The notes: generated from the sequence alone by a model not told the origin. DNA of 34,439 nt from an uncultured Clostridia bacterium (GCA_934183045.1 CAKPRW010000003.1:1-34439); one strand, 5' to 3'. Positions 7,388 to 16,205 are shown, counted from the stretch's first letter. Numbers and translations: made by a program.

Positions 7388-8707
7388 TGTGAATGGAAAC
7401 ATATCTACTGGTTGAATCTCTACAATCTCATACGCCTTCTCAAATCTGCTCAAGTCACGAACCAAAGTAGCAGGATTACAACTAATATATACAACTTTTT
7501 TAGGAGCAATCTTCAGAATATTATTAATCGTCAAATCGTCAAGTCCTCTACGTGGTGGATCAAACATAACAACATTAGGAATAATATTTTGCTTATTCAA
7601 TAAATCATCTAAAACTTTTTCAACATCACCAGCAATAAATTCTGTATTATTCACATTATTAATCTTAGCATTTTCTTTAGCTGATTCAACCGCTTCTTTA
7701 ACAATTTCTATTCCATAGACTTTTTTTGCATATTTGGACATAAACAAAGAGATAGTTCCTATTCCACAATATAAATCAAAAACAATATCCTCTTTCTTTA
7801 TATTAGCCCCCTTAACCCCAAATTCATATAATTTTTCTGCTTGAATTGGGTTTACCTGATAAAATGAAAGAGGTGATATATTAAAAGTATACTCTCCTAG
7901 TATATCTTGAATATATCCATTTCCATATAGATCAACATTTTTAGTACCTAATATAACATTTGTATTTTTAGTATTAATATTTTTTACAATTGATTTTACT
8001 TCTGGAAATTGATTTGTTACATCTTTTACTAGTTGTTGTTCCTTTGGAATTTGGTTTCCATTAATAACAATAATACACATTATTTCTTTTGTTTTCTTTC
8101 CTATTTTAGTCACTATATGTCTAACTAATCCTTTTCCTGTTTTTTCATCATAAATGCTTATATTATTTTTTATAATAAAATCAAATATATACTTTGCTAT
8201 TTGTTCTGTTTTCTCATCTTGTATCATGCATTTATCGATTGGTATTATTTCGTGTGTTCTATTAGCAAATACTCCAATTACAGGTTTTCCATTTTTATCT
8301 TTTCCTATAGGATATTGTGCTTTATTTCTGTAGTTATAAGGATTTTCCATCCCTACTGTTTCTTTCACTTCGTTTTTGTTTTTTAATGTTTTATTTACTA
8401 AGCTTTGAACTGCATTTTGCTTTATTTTTAGTGTTTCTTTATATTTTATATGTCTTAAATTACACCCTCCACATCTTTTATATGTAGTACAATCGCTTTC
8501 AGTTCTCTGTGGGGATTTATTTATTATTTCTATTATTTTTCCAAACGCATGTGATGATAGTACTTTTACAATTATTATTTTTACTTTTTCTCCTTTAATT
8601 GCATTTGGTATAAATATTGTAAAACCATCTATTTTGGCAATTCCTTCTCCTTGAAATCCGTTGTCTATTATTTCTACAATATATTCTTCGTTTTTTTGTA
8701 TTTTCAT
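7340..8707 (-). CDS. rlmD: 23S rRNA (uracil-C5) methyltransferase, RlmD/RumA family
   Basis: This SAM-dependent enzyme makes 5-methyluridine in 23S rRNA. Landmarks are an N-terminal TRAM domain (about residues 1-60), the iron-sulfur cysteines in CTTYKRCGGC (Cys73, 79, 82 from the ATG) with a later Cys in DKCMIQ, the SAM loop FDLYCGIGTISL, DPPRRGLD, the catalytic cysteine in YISCNPATL, and the C-terminal SHVECVAVL with its conserved Glu. An upstream in-frame TTG at 8719 touches the AGGAG site, so the ATG at 8707 (455 residues, 12 bases after GGAG) is the better start. Whether the target is U1939, U747 or both, as in B. subtilis RlmCD, cannot be told. The last codons are duplicated at 5148-5202. 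Confidence 0.92.
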   Translation of the reverse strand: MKIQKNEEYIVEIIDNGFQGEGIAKIDGFTIFIPNAIKGEKVKIIIVKVLSSHAFGKIIEIINKSPQRTESDCTTYKRCGGCNLRHIKYKETLKIKQNAVQSLVNKTLKNKNEVKETVGMENPYNYRNKAQYPIGKDKNGKPVIGVFANRTHEIIPIDKCMIQDEKTEQIAKYIFDFIIKNNISIYDEKTGKGLVRHIVTKIGKKTKEIMCIIVINGNQIPKEQQLVKDVTNQFPEVKSIVKNINTKNTNVILGTKNVDLYGNGYIQDILGEYTFNISPLSFYQVNPIQAEKLYEFGVKGANIKKEDIVFDLYCGIGTISLFMSKYAKKVYGIEIVKEAVESAKENAKINNVNNTEFIAGDVEKVLDDLLNKQNIIPNVVMFDPPRRGLDDLTINNILKIAPKKVVYISCNPATLVRDLSRFEKAYEIVEIQPVDMFPFTSHVECVAVLQLKQDM

Positions 8708-8832
8708 ATATTTGCACAACTCCTAATTCTTTTTTGAATATATATAATTTCGCATTTTATTTCTATATTATTTTAACATATAGCATATTTTTTTACAATA
8801 AGTTTATTCTGCTACTTGTTGTTATTATAATA

Positions 8833-8927
8833 AAAAACACATTTAATTTTTAGAATTAAATATCTTATTTTTTAACTTTTATCAAAAATTTTGAATATCT
8901 AATTCTTACTAATTAAAATGTGCTTTT
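8833..8927 (-). terminator. Long imperfect inverted repeat, terminator of the fruK-fruA-ptsH-ptsI operon
   Basis: The arms, about 28-33 bases each (8837-8864 and 8893-8926), pair with a few bulges around a 28-base loop. The outer part is ACACATTT against AAATGTGC. Read on the minus strand, the stem ends in TTTTTTATTATAA. It begins 46 bases after the ptsI stop. Its size is unusual for an ordinary terminator, so it may be a decayed miniature element serving as one. Confidence 0.65.
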
Positions 8928-8972
8928 ATTTTTATGTTTGATTTTTATAATAAAAACTAATTATAATTAATT

Positions 8973-10676
8973 TTAATTACTAGTTATAAAAAAATCATCA
9001 AGTTGCTTTTTCACTTCTTCACTAGAAGCTAATCTTAAAACTTCTTCTGTTAGTTTTACACAACTTTTATAATTTAAATTTATTATAGTTTTTCTTGCTT
9101 TTAAAACTTTACTTGCGTTCATAGAAAATTCATCTAATCCTAACCCTATTAATAATGGAATAAATAGAGGATCACTAGCTGCTTCGCCACACATACCACA
9201 AGTTATGTTATTTTTATGTGCTCCATCTATAGCAAGTTTTATTAATTTTATAACAGCTGGGTGATATTTGGTATATAAGTCTGCAATTTTTTCATTTCCT
9301 CTTTCAACTGCCACTGTATATTGAATTAAGTCATTTGTTCCTATACTGAAAAAATCGCATTCTTTGGCAAGCTCTTCAGCTATTAAAGCTGTTGCCGGTA
9401 TTTCTATCATTATTCCCACTTTTATATCTTTTTTAAATTTTATATTTTCATTAATTAGATCTTTTTTTACTTCTTTGATTATTTCTTTTGCTTTTTTTAA
9501 TTCTTCTAAAGATGAAATCATTGGGATCATTATTGATATATTACCATATTCACTAGCTCTTAATATAGCTCTTAGCTGAGTTTTAAATAATTTTGTATTA
9601 TCTAAACATATTCTAATTGCTCTATATCCTAGAAAAGGATTTTCTTCTTTTGGTAATTTCATATATTTTAGATCTTTATCTCCACCAATGTCTAATGTTC
9701 TGATAACAACTTTTTTATCTTTGAATTTTTGTACTACATTTTTATATGCTCTAAATTGCTCTTCTTCTGTTGGAAATCTATCTGAATTCATATATAAAAA
9801 CTCGCTTCTAAATAATCCTATTCCTTCTGCTGTATTATTTATTGCAATATCTGCATCCTTAGGAATTCCAATATTAGATAGAACTTCTACTTTATGATTA
9901 TCTATAGTTTTAGATTCTTTATTTTTGTATTTTTCTAACTCTTGTTTTTCTTTTTCTATTTGTTGCTTATGTCTTTTTAACTCTTCTATTCTCTCTTTAG
10001 ATGGATTTACAAAAATTTCTCCTGTTGTTCCATTCATTGCAACAAATTCTTTTTCTTTAAATTCTTTTTTATAGTTTTCTACATCCACAATTGCCGGTAT
10101 CTCATTTGTTCTTGCCATGATTGATACATGTGAAGTTATACCTCCTAATTTTGTTATAATTCCAGCAATATTTTTTAAATTTAACTTTGCTGTATCTGAT
10201 GTTGTAAGTTCATTTGCTACAATTACTGTATTTTCTGGTAATTCAGATAAATCTATAATTTCTTTGTTTAATATTTTTGATAAAATTTTATTTTTCATAT
10301 CTTTTATATCAGAGCTTCTAGCAGCCATATAACTATCATCCATATTTTCAAATATTTTTATTATATTATTAAAACCTTGTTCTGTAGCATATGCTGCGTT
10401 ATATTGTTTTAATGTTATTAAATTTTTAGTTTCTTGTATTAATGTATCATCTTGTAATATCATTAAATATGCTTCCATAATATTTTTTTCTGTTCCAGCT
10501 AATTCATGAATTAGTTTTTGAGTTTCTTCTATAACACTGTTTAAAGCTTTATTAAAAATATTTATCTCATTTTCTGTATCTTCAATTTTTGTATCTTCTA
10601 CTTTTATTTCCTCATGTTCTAATATAAATACTTTTCCAAATGCAATACCTTCTGAAACACCTTTTCCTTTAATCAT
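8973..10676 (-). CDS. ptsI: Phosphoenolpyruvate-protein phosphotransferase (PTS Enzyme I)
   Basis: Enzyme I takes phosphate from phosphoenolpyruvate and passes it to HPr in the cytoplasm. The N-terminal region begins IKGKGVSEGIAFGK. The phosphorylated histidine lies in GGITSHVSIMART (the family has GGxxSHxAIxAR). Further on come RTLDIGGDKDL, the PEP-binding GIGLFRSEFLY, FFSIGTNDLIQYT, and the catalytic cysteine in CGMCGEAASDP. The frame opens at 10703, but GAGAGG sits before the ATG at 10676 and the protein from there (567 residues) matches the family N-terminus, so 10676 is chosen. It is the last gene of the fructose operon, 72 bases after ptsH, and is followed by a large terminator-like hairpin. 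Confidence 0.96.
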   Translation of the reverse strand: MIKGKGVSEGIAFGKVFILEHEEIKVEDTKIEDTENEINIFNKALNSVIEETQKLIHELAGTEKNIMEAYLMILQDDTLIQETKNLITLKQYNAAYATEQGFNNIIKIFENMDDSYMAARSSDIKDMKNKILSKILNKEIIDLSELPENTVIVANELTTSDTAKLNLKNIAGIITKLGGITSHVSIMARTNEIPAIVDVENYKKEFKEKEFVAMNGTTGEIFVNPSKERIEELKRHKQQIEKEKQELEKYKNKESKTIDNHKVEVLSNIGIPKDADIAINNTAEGIGLFRSEFLYMNSDRFPTEEEQFRAYKNVVQKFKDKKVVIRTLDIGGDKDLKYMKLPKEENPFLGYRAIRICLDNTKLFKTQLRAILRASEYGNISIMIPMISSLEELKKAKEIIKEVKKDLINENIKFKKDIKVGIMIEIPATALIAEELAKECDFFSIGTNDLIQYTVAVERGNEKIADLYTKYHPAVIKLIKLAIDGAHKNNITCGMCGEAASDPLFIPLLIGLGLDEFSMNASKVLKARKTIINLNYKSCVKLTEEVLRLASSEEVKKQLDDFFITSN

Positions 10677-10748
10677 ATTACTTTCATCCTCTCTAATTAA
10701 CATTGTACTATTTGTATAACTAATAACGCTTATAAATTGTATGATATA

Positions 10749-11012
10749 TTACTCACCAAAATTGTTTTCAAAAGCTTGTTTTATTTCTTCCATTGCATCA
10801 CTTTCATCTTCTCCATCACATTCAATTTCGATTTCTGTTTTAGACTTTATTCCCGCTGCCATAATTGTAAGCGGTGATTTAGCATTAATTTTTTTCTCAT
10901 TTACTACCAAATTTATATCACTTTTATATTTCATTGCAATTTTAGCAATTTCTGTTGCTGGTCTTGCATGTATCCCTGTTTCATTATCTAACATAATAAT
11001 TTCTTTTATCAT
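10749..11012 (-). CDS. ptsH: HPr-family phosphocarrier protein
   Basis: This is an 87-residue protein, normal HPr size. GIHARPATEIAKIA carries the phosphorylated His15 that relays phosphate from Enzyme I to the EIIA domain. KSPLTIM carries Ser46, the site for HPr kinase in Gram-positive bacteria, although the surrounding residues differ from the common KSIMGVM. This could reflect a fructose-dedicated HPr. It starts 19 bases after the fruA stop with AAAGGAG before the ATG, so it is cotranscribed with fruA and ptsI. The kinase-regulated role is family knowledge; no HPr kinase is in the window. Confidence 0.95.
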   Translation of the reverse strand: MIKEIIMLDNETGIHARPATEIAKIAMKYKSDINLVVNEKKINAKSPLTIMAAGIKSKTEIEIECDGEDESDAMEEIKQAFENNFGE

Positions 11013-11031
11013 AATTTTACTCCTTTAATGG

Positions 11032-12963
11032 TTAATTTTTATTTTGTTCTTCTTTTCCCCATACGTCTTTTTTCCATACTGCCATTATTCCTGCTGATAC
11101 GAGCGATCCAACTATTAAAGCTATTGTGTATCCTAAAGGATTGCCTATTAATGGTAATACAAAAATTCCTCCATGTGGAGCCATCAAAGTACAATTAAAC
11201 GCCATTGATAATGCTCCTGATATTGCTGATCCAATTACACATGACACTAAAACTCTTAATGGATCTGCTGAAGCAAATGGTATAGCTCCTTCTGATATAA
11301 ATGAAAATCCCATAACATAATTCAATAATCCAGCTTGTCTTTCTTTTTTTGGTAATTTTCTTGGAAAAAATGTCGCAAGAATTGCTATTGCAAGTGGAGC
11401 TACCATTCCACCAATCATTACAGCAGCCATAATTTCATAATGTCCTTCTGCTAACATTCCAGTTCCAAATGTATATGCTGCTTTATTTACTGGACCACCT
11501 AAATCAACTGACATCATTCCGGCAAGAATTGCCCCTAGTATAATTTTATTTATTCCACTTAATGAAAATAAGAAGTTGTTTAATCCTGTATTTATTGCTG
11601 CAACAAATGGGTTTATAAGTAACATAATAATTCCTATTAATAGTACTCCTGCTACAGGATATATTAATATTGTTCTAATTCCTTCTAAACTTTTAGGCAT
11701 AAAGTTAAATAATTTTTTTAGAAATAAAATTACAAATCCCCCTAAAAATCCTGCAATTAATGCTCCTAAAAATCCCGAACTTATTAATACTTCGTCTGGA
11801 TTACTAAATGAAGTAAATGTAGTTCCAGCCTTTGCAATTGCTCCTCCTACAAATCCTACAACTAAACCTGGCCTGTCTCCAATACTCATTGCAATATATC
11901 CAGCTAATATTAGCAACATAAAGTCGAATGCCATTCCACCTATTGTCTTAAAAAAAGCTGCAACAGGTGTATTCATTCCAAAGTTTGATGGATCTATTGA
12001 ATAATCATCCAATAAGAATGCTATGGCTATTAAAATTCCTCCACCAACTACAAACGGTAACATATGTGTTACACCACTCATTAAATGTTTATATATATTT
12101 CCACCAATATTTCCTTTTACATTTTCTCCATTTTCATCTTGTTTATGATAATAAACTGGTATTTCTTCTGTATGGTTAATAGCTTTTTCAATTAACTCCT
12201 TTGGTTTATGAATACCTTCAGATACTTTTACTCTTAATACCCTTTTACCATCAAACCTAGACATATTATCTATATTAATATCTGCTGCAATTATAATTGC
12301 TTTAGCTTTTTTTATTTCTTCATCTGTTAATATATTTTTTGCACCTGATTGTCCTTGAGTTTCAACTTTTATTTTATGCCCTAATTCATTTCCCATTTGT
12401 TCTAATGCTTCTGCTGCCATATAAGTATGTGCAATACCTGTTGGACATCCTGTAATTCCAAGCAATTGATAATTTTCTTCTTTTTCTTTATTTTCTTCAT
12501 CTATTTTTTCTTTTTCTGCTTTATCAATTATTTCTATAAATTCTTCTTTTGTTTTTGCATCAAGCAATTCATCTCTAAATTTTTTATCCATTAATAATGT
12601 TGATAGTCTACTTAATACTTCTAAATGAAGATTTTCCTCGGAATCAGGAGCTGCTATTAAAAATAATAGATTAACAGGCTTTTCATCTAAAGATTTAAAA
12701 TCTGCTCCATTTGGTATAACCATCGCAGCAAGTCCAGGAGCTGCTATGCATTTTCCTTTTCCATGTGGTATCGCTATTCCTTCTCCTATTCCTGTTGATC
12801 CTTCTTCCTCTCTTTTTTCTACTAACTTTAAATATTGATCTTTATCTTTTATATTTCCGTTATTATTCATTAATTCTACCGCTTCTTGTATTAATTCCTT
12901 TTTACTCGAAGCTTTTACATTTAAGTCAATAGAATTTAAATTTAATAAGTCTGTGATTTTCAT
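11032..12963 (-). CDS. fruA: Fructose PTS transporter, EIIABC fusion
   Basis: This is a 643-residue membrane protein that imports and phosphorylates fructose, normally to fructose-1-phosphate. Its domain order is EIIA (about 1-150, with phosphorylated His67 in GIAIPHGKG), EIIB (about 165-265, with phosphocysteine Cys173 in ITGCPTGIAHT) and EIIC (about 285-635, with multiple membrane helices and the GVTHMLPFVVGGG start of the channel domain). The A-B-C order and the TGCPTGIAHTYMAAE motif are typical of the fructose family (Fru); a mannitol or 2-O-mannosylglycerate PTS is less likely beside a 1-phosphofructokinase. It is the second gene of the operon, and AAGGAAGG precedes the ATG. Confidence 0.95.
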   Translation of the reverse strand: MKITDLLNLNSIDLNVKASSKKELIQEAVELMNNNGNIKDKDQYLKLVEKREEEGSTGIGEGIAIPHGKGKCIAAPGLAAMVIPNGADFKSLDEKPVNLLFLIAAPDSEENLHLEVLSRLSTLLMDKKFRDELLDAKTKEEFIEIIDKAEKEKIDEENKEKEENYQLLGITGCPTGIAHTYMAAEALEQMGNELGHKIKVETQGQSGAKNILTDEEIKKAKAIIIAADINIDNMSRFDGKRVLRVKVSEGIHKPKELIEKAINHTEEIPVYYHKQDENGENVKGNIGGNIYKHLMSGVTHMLPFVVGGGILIAIAFLLDDYSIDPSNFGMNTPVAAFFKTIGGMAFDFMLLILAGYIAMSIGDRPGLVVGFVGGAIAKAGTTFTSFSNPDEVLISSGFLGALIAGFLGGFVILFLKKLFNFMPKSLEGIRTILIYPVAGVLLIGIIMLLINPFVAAINTGLNNFLFSLSGINKIILGAILAGMMSVDLGGPVNKAAYTFGTGMLAEGHYEIMAAVMIGGMVAPLAIAILATFFPRKLPKKERQAGLLNYVMGFSFISEGAIPFASADPLRVLVSCVIGSAISGALSMAFNCTLMAPHGGIFVLPLIGNPLGYTIALIVGSLVSAGIMAVWKKDVWGKEEQNKN

Positions 12964-13001
12964 TTTTCCTTCCTTTCTTATTTATATAAAGTTTCTTACT
13001 C

Positions 13002-13914
13002 TTACAATAATTTATTAAATAAATAATCAATTTCTTTTCGTGTTCCCAAAAATGTAGAACTTGCCGTTGCTGTTCCGACAAGCAGCCCCTAGTTGTAATG
13101 CCTTTTCACAACTATGATACTTTTCATAACCCGCTATAAATCCTGCTACCATTGAATCTCCAGCCCCTACTGTATTTATTCTTTCTCCATTGGTAATTGG
13201 ATTCATCTTATATGAATATCCATTTTCATCTAAAAGAACTGATCCGTCTCCTCCCATTGATACAAGTACGTTTTTTGCTCCTTTTTCTTGTAACTTTTCT
13301 GCATATTCAAGCGCTTCGTCTTTATTAGATATTTTAGTTTTAAAAATGTCTTGTAATTCGTTAATATTAGGTTTTATTAAAAATGGATGATATTCTAAAG
13401 TATTTATTAACAAATCTCCTGTTGCATCAACAACAACTTTTGCCTGTGTATTTTTAATTCTTTTACAAATTTCTTTGTAGATATCATTTGAAATGCCTTG
13501 AGGAATACTTCCTGATAGTACTAGTGTGTCATTTTTATTTATTTTTTGTAATTTTTCATATAGCTTTTCTATATATATTTTTTCTATATATGGTCCTTTA
13601 CAATTTATAGCTGTTTCATCCTCTTTATTAGTAATTTTTACATTGATTCTTGATACTTCTTTTGGGATTTTTACAAAGTCAGTTTCTATTCCTTTCTCAT
13701 TTATTAGTTGCTCTATTTTTTCTCCTACATATCCTGCTATAAATCCTATTGCATTTGATTCTATTTCTAATTCTTTTAAAATTAGAGATACATTTATTCC
13801 TTTTCCCCCTGGAAGTGTTATTTCTTCCGTACTTCTATTTTCTTTTCCTATTTCAAATTTTTTGGTTTTTAGTATATAATCTAAAGCAGGATTTAAAGTT
13901 ACTGTATATACCAT
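13002..13914 (-). CDS. fruK: 1-phosphofructokinase, frameshifted near the C-terminus
   Basis: This PfkB-family kinase phosphorylates fructose-1-phosphate to fructose-1,6-bisphosphate. It shows TLNPALDY at the start, the substrate loop LPGGKGINVS, and the anion-hole/base motif VGAGDSMVAGF (Asp253). The uninterrupted frame stops at 13027 after LGAAC and then 16 residues that do not look like the family. One frame over, directly after that cysteine, the sequence reads GTATASSTFLGTRKEIDYL and ends at 13002, the expected C-terminus. The extra base is the C in TGTCGGA (about 13077-13080). The corrected protein is about 303 residues. It is the first gene of the fru operon, with AGGAGG before the ATG. 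No FruR/DeoR regulator gene is next to it. Confidence 0.9.
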
Positions 13915-14001
13915 TTTTTCCTCCTTTTTTATTTTTCTTTTATTAAAAATATTTCCAAAAATGAAAAAAAATATTCATCTTTCAAAAATATAAAAAATAT
14001 C

Positions 14002-14031
14002 TTGACAATAAAAGTATTTATATGCTATTAT
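14002..14031 (+). promoter_or_regulatory. Sigma-A-type promoter of tRNA-Leu
   Basis: TTGACA at 14002-14007 and TATTAT at 14026-14031 are separated by 18 bases, close to the vegetative consensus. Transcription should begin near 14038, about 22 bases before the tRNA. Confidence 0.7.
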
Positions 14032-14059
14032 AGTTAGTGTCAGTTAATTATTTATATAT

Positions 14060-14143
14060 GCGGATGTGGCGGAATTGGTAGACGCGCTGGTCTTAGGAAC
14101 CAGTGTCAACGACGTGGGGGTTCGAGTCCCTTCATCCGCACCA
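14060..14143 (+). tRNA. tRNA-Leu (anticodon UAG)
   Basis: The acceptor stem GCGGATG/CATCCGC, the anticodon arm CTGGT-CTTAGGA-ACCAG with anticodon TAG, a long variable arm (class II tRNA), the T arm GGGGGTTCGAGTCCC-type loop and an encoded CCA are all present. It decodes CUA and possibly other CUN codons. A good promoter lies just upstream and a terminator downstream, so it is probably transcribed alone. Confidence 0.97.
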
Positions 14144-14146
14144 ACG

Positions 14147-14179
14147 ATGTATCTGTTCGAACTAGTTGAACAGATACAT
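14147..14179. other. Perfect 12-bp hairpin just after the tRNA
   Basis: ATGTATCTGTTC (14147-14158) and GAACAGATACAT (14168-14179) are exact inverted repeats with a 9-base loop that is itself part-palindromic. It lies 4 bases past the CCA and has no T run, so it may be a processing or stability element in the tRNA precursor rather than a terminator. Confidence 0.6.
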
Positions 14180-14181
14180 AT

Positions 14182-14217
14182 AAAAATCAATCAGAATAAA
14201 ATCTGGTTGATTTTTTT
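14182..14217 (+). terminator. Rho-independent terminator of tRNA-Leu
   Basis: AAAAATCAATCAGA (14182-14195) pairs with TCTGGTTGATTTTT (14202-14215) with one G-U pair and a 6-base loop. The right arm merges into seven consecutive T residues. Confidence 0.85.
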
Positions 14218-14553
14218 GTTGCCTAAAAACAATATTAAAATCATTCAAACGAAAGGACGGTGCGAAAGATGTATATATTAATAACTTGACTAAAAAATTA
14301 AGTTATCAGAATTAGAAGAATATTTGAAAAATATAAGTTTGTAATGTTTGCAATGGCTAAACTTATGAAAATGAAAACAACATAACAAAATAAAGTGGTA
14401 TTATATTTATGTGATAGTATAAATTTCAGAAAAAAAGCATAATGTGTATGGAATAGCCCACAGTACAATAGACAAATTATGTAATTTATGTTATAACAGA
14501 TGTGTATACATATTTTATATGTCCCTAAAACAATTATTAAGGAGGAGATCAAC
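14218..14553. other. Gene-free stretch upstream of the orphan membrane-anchored protein
   Basis: No gene is supported here. A small inverted repeat, ATAACTT/AAGTTAT, lies at about 14279-14304. An AGGACGG-like site before a 6-codon frame at 14269 is too short to call. An open frame continues upstream of the next gene's start, but the strong AAGGAGGAG at 14539-14547 places that start at 14554. Confidence 0.4.
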
Positions 14554-15030
14554 ATGGGAAAAGCAACAAAAAAGCGCAAAATGAAAAAAGCAAGAAAAAA
14601 AATGATGGTGTTCGCTATCATAACGACAATAGTATCCTGTGCATGGTCAACTGTGCGGACTGTAAAAGAAGTACAGTTTGAAATCAATTGCACTCAATAC
14701 CTTAAGAGAGCAGCTGATGCTAATACTGTTGAACGTGCAAAGGAAGAACTTGAAAAAGCGATTTCATATGCAGAGAAAAACAACCTAACAGAAGGTGTGG
14801 TATCAATATTCTTTCATCAGCCCAAAAATGATATTGGATACTGGTACCAAAATATGACCGAAACATATGATGAACTCGAAAATCTTCCTGAGGATGCAAC
14901 TTCTCTTGAAAAAACAAATGTCCTTATGAAATTAAGAGAAACATTAACGGATGAAACAGATTCAGGAGTTTCTGTCACAATCCCTAATGGAATTAGTATA
15001 TACCCTAGAAATGTTGCATATTTCTGGTAG
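14554..15030 (+). CDS. Unrecognised small membrane-anchored protein
   Basis: This is a 158-residue protein that I do not recognise. It begins with a strongly basic stretch (KATKKRKMKKARKKM), followed by one hydrophobic segment (MVFAIITTIVSCAW, about residues 17-32) and a mostly acidic, helical remainder containing ERAKEELEKAISYAEK, a possible coiled coil. It ends in a non-charged tail (TIPNGISIYPRNVAYFW). The pattern suggests an N-terminal membrane anchor with the rest outside the cytoplasm. The start is fixed by AAGGAGGAG seven bases before the ATG. G+C content is visibly higher than in neighbouring genes and the gene is isolated between terminators, which hints at acquisition from elsewhere. 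A strong terminator follows at 15142. Confidence 0.75.
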   Translation: MGKATKKRKMKKARKKMMVFAIITTIVSCAWSTVRTVKEVQFEINCTQYLKRAADANTVERAKEELEKAISYAEKNNLTEGVVSIFFHQPKNDIGYWYQNMTETYDELENLPEDATSLEKTNVLMKLRETLTDETDSGVSVTIPNGISIYPRNVAYFW

Positions 15031-15124
15031 GGAGTACTCTCTTTTATTTTGTGGTTAAGATTGGGGATAATGGTATTGGTTGCCAGGGCGAAAGATTTGA
15101 AGAACTAAATTTGGACTAATAGGA

Positions 15125-15174
15125 GGCAAATTTGCCACCTCCCCCCTCTGTGAAAACAGAGGGGGAATCTTTTT
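15125..15174 (+). terminator. GC-rich terminator, preceded by a perfect palindrome
   Basis: CCCCCTCTGT (15142-15151) pairs exactly with ACAGAGGGGG (15156-15165) around a GAAA tetraloop and is followed by CTTTTT. Just before it, GGCAAATTTGCC (15125-15136) is a perfect 12-base palindrome. It ends the transcript of the orphan gene at 14554. Confidence 0.85.
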
Positions 15175-15262
15175 ATAATTGGTATTGTATTTTTAAAATG
15201 ATATGATAAAGAAATTTGAATTTTAATACTCCAACTATTCAATCAAGGCTAAAATAAACTAA

Positions 15263-15291
15263 AAAACAACATACTTTTCATATGTTGTTTT
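15263..15291 (-). terminator. Terminator of the AraC-type regulator gene, usable in both directions
   Basis: AAAACAACATA (15263-15273) pairs with TATGTTGTTTT (15281-15291) over 11 bases. On the minus strand the stem ends in TTTTTTAG. It overlaps the stop codon of the regulator gene. Confidence 0.75.
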
Positions 15292-16108
15292 ATTTGTTTT
15301 TCTCTATTGGTAACCACCATTCTGTATGATCTTTGTAATAGACTTCTATTTCTGGAATATTTCTAATATTATATCCAGAATAAGGTATCCAATTTTTATA
15401 AACATAGAAACCTAAATTAGACATAGCTTCGCCACTAATTTCTTTTACATTAAAAACAGCCCATGTTGATTCTGGTATAATAAGTTCTGAACTATCTACA
15501 AAATGCTTTTTTGAAGCTATATGATATTTGGCTGTTTTAGGGTTTGGAAAAAGCTCATCATATTCAATAATTCCGAAAGTAGTATCATTAAAAATTTTTT
15601 TGTAACTATTACTAACTTCTAGTTCTTTCCAAAAACTAGGTGCAACAACTTTTATATCTTGTAGATTACATTTTTTAGAAACAGTATAAAACTTTAATTC
15701 GTTTTCCTTTTGTATTCTAAAATCAAGTTCAATATTATTTGAAATATCATTTATAAAAGTAAACGGTGGAAAATTCTTTAGATATTTGGAATTTTGTTTT
15801 ACCTCACTTGGTTTTATCCCATGAAACTTTTTAAATGCTCTTGAAAACGAAATTGGAGAATTATATCCATATTTTATACTTAAATCTATTATCTTAATTT
15901 TAGAATTTACAAGTTCAAGTCCTGCCATACTTAATTTTCTATTTCTAATATATTCTGTAAGAGAAATTCCTGTTATAAAATTAAAAATTCTATATAAAGT
16001 ATATTCGTTAACACATAAAATTTGGCAAATTTTCTCTATTGATATTTCATCTGTTAAATTAATTTCTATATATTTAATTACTTCATTCAATTTATCAAAA
16101 TTATTCAT
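15290..16108 (-). CDS. AraC-family regulator with GyrI-like ligand domain
   Basis: This is a 272-residue transcription factor. The DNA-binding domain comes first (about residues 5-105). Helix-turn-helix one is in ISIEKICQILCVNEYTLYRIF, and the second ends in YGYNSPISFSRAFKKFHG and GIKPSEV, the usual AraC signature. The rest (about 130-270) resembles the GyrI-like/AraC effector-binding domain, ending in IPEIEVYY and TEWWLPIEK. That domain binds small hydrophobic molecules in related regulators. It is divergently oriented to the nitroreductase/radical-SAM cluster, with a 120-base shared promoter region, so it is the obvious candidate regulator of that cluster. The start follows GGGAGTAG. A terminator overlaps its stop codon. 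Confidence 0.9.
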   Translation of the reverse strand: MNNFDKLNEVIKYIEINLTDEISIEKICQILCVNEYTLYRIFNFITGISLTEYIRNRKLSMAGLELVNSKIKIIDLSIKYGYNSPISFSRAFKKFHGIKPSEVKQNSKYLKNFPPFTFINDISNNIELDFRIQKENELKFYTVSKKCNLQDIKVVAPSFWKELEVSNSYKKIFNDTTFGIIEYDELFPNPKTAKYHIASKKHFVDSSELIIPESTWAVFNVKEISGEAMSNLGFYVYKNWIPYSGYNIRNIPEIEVYYKDHTEWWLPIEKNK

Positions 16109-16136
16109 ATTTTACTACTCCCTCAAATTAATATCT

Positions 16137-16205
16137 ATTATAACATAAAACTAACTTTAATGATACTAAAAAAGTCAGGAAAGTATATTTATAAAAGAGT
16201 ATAAT
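16137..16205. promoter_or_regulatory. Divergent promoters between the AraC-type regulator and the nitroreductase cluster
   Basis: A plus-strand -10 box TATAAT lies at 16200-16205, about 24 bases before the nitroreductase start. The -35 position (about 16177-16182) is AGGAAA, a very poor match. A minus-strand TATAAT lies at 16137-16142 before the regulator gene, also with a weak -35. Good -10 boxes with weak -35 boxes suit activator-dependent promoters. Activation by the AraC-type protein is inference. Confidence 0.5.

Noticed and set aside
10741..11028. Plus-strand open frame opposite ptsH
   Set aside because: It is the antisense shadow of a clear HPr gene and has no ribosome binding site.
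14066..14281. Plus-strand open frame of 71 codons starting MAELVDALVLG
   Set aside because: It is translated from the tRNA-Leu gene and its terminator; this is a well-known false frame on leucine tRNAs.
14298..14693. Minus-strand hydrophobic open frame
   Set aside because: It overlaps the better supported plus-strand gene at 14554 and arises from AT-rich DNA rich in T on that strand.
14060..15030. Integrated element with attachment sites at tRNA-Leu
   Set aside because: No second copy of the tRNA 3' end was found in the window, and no integrase gene is present.
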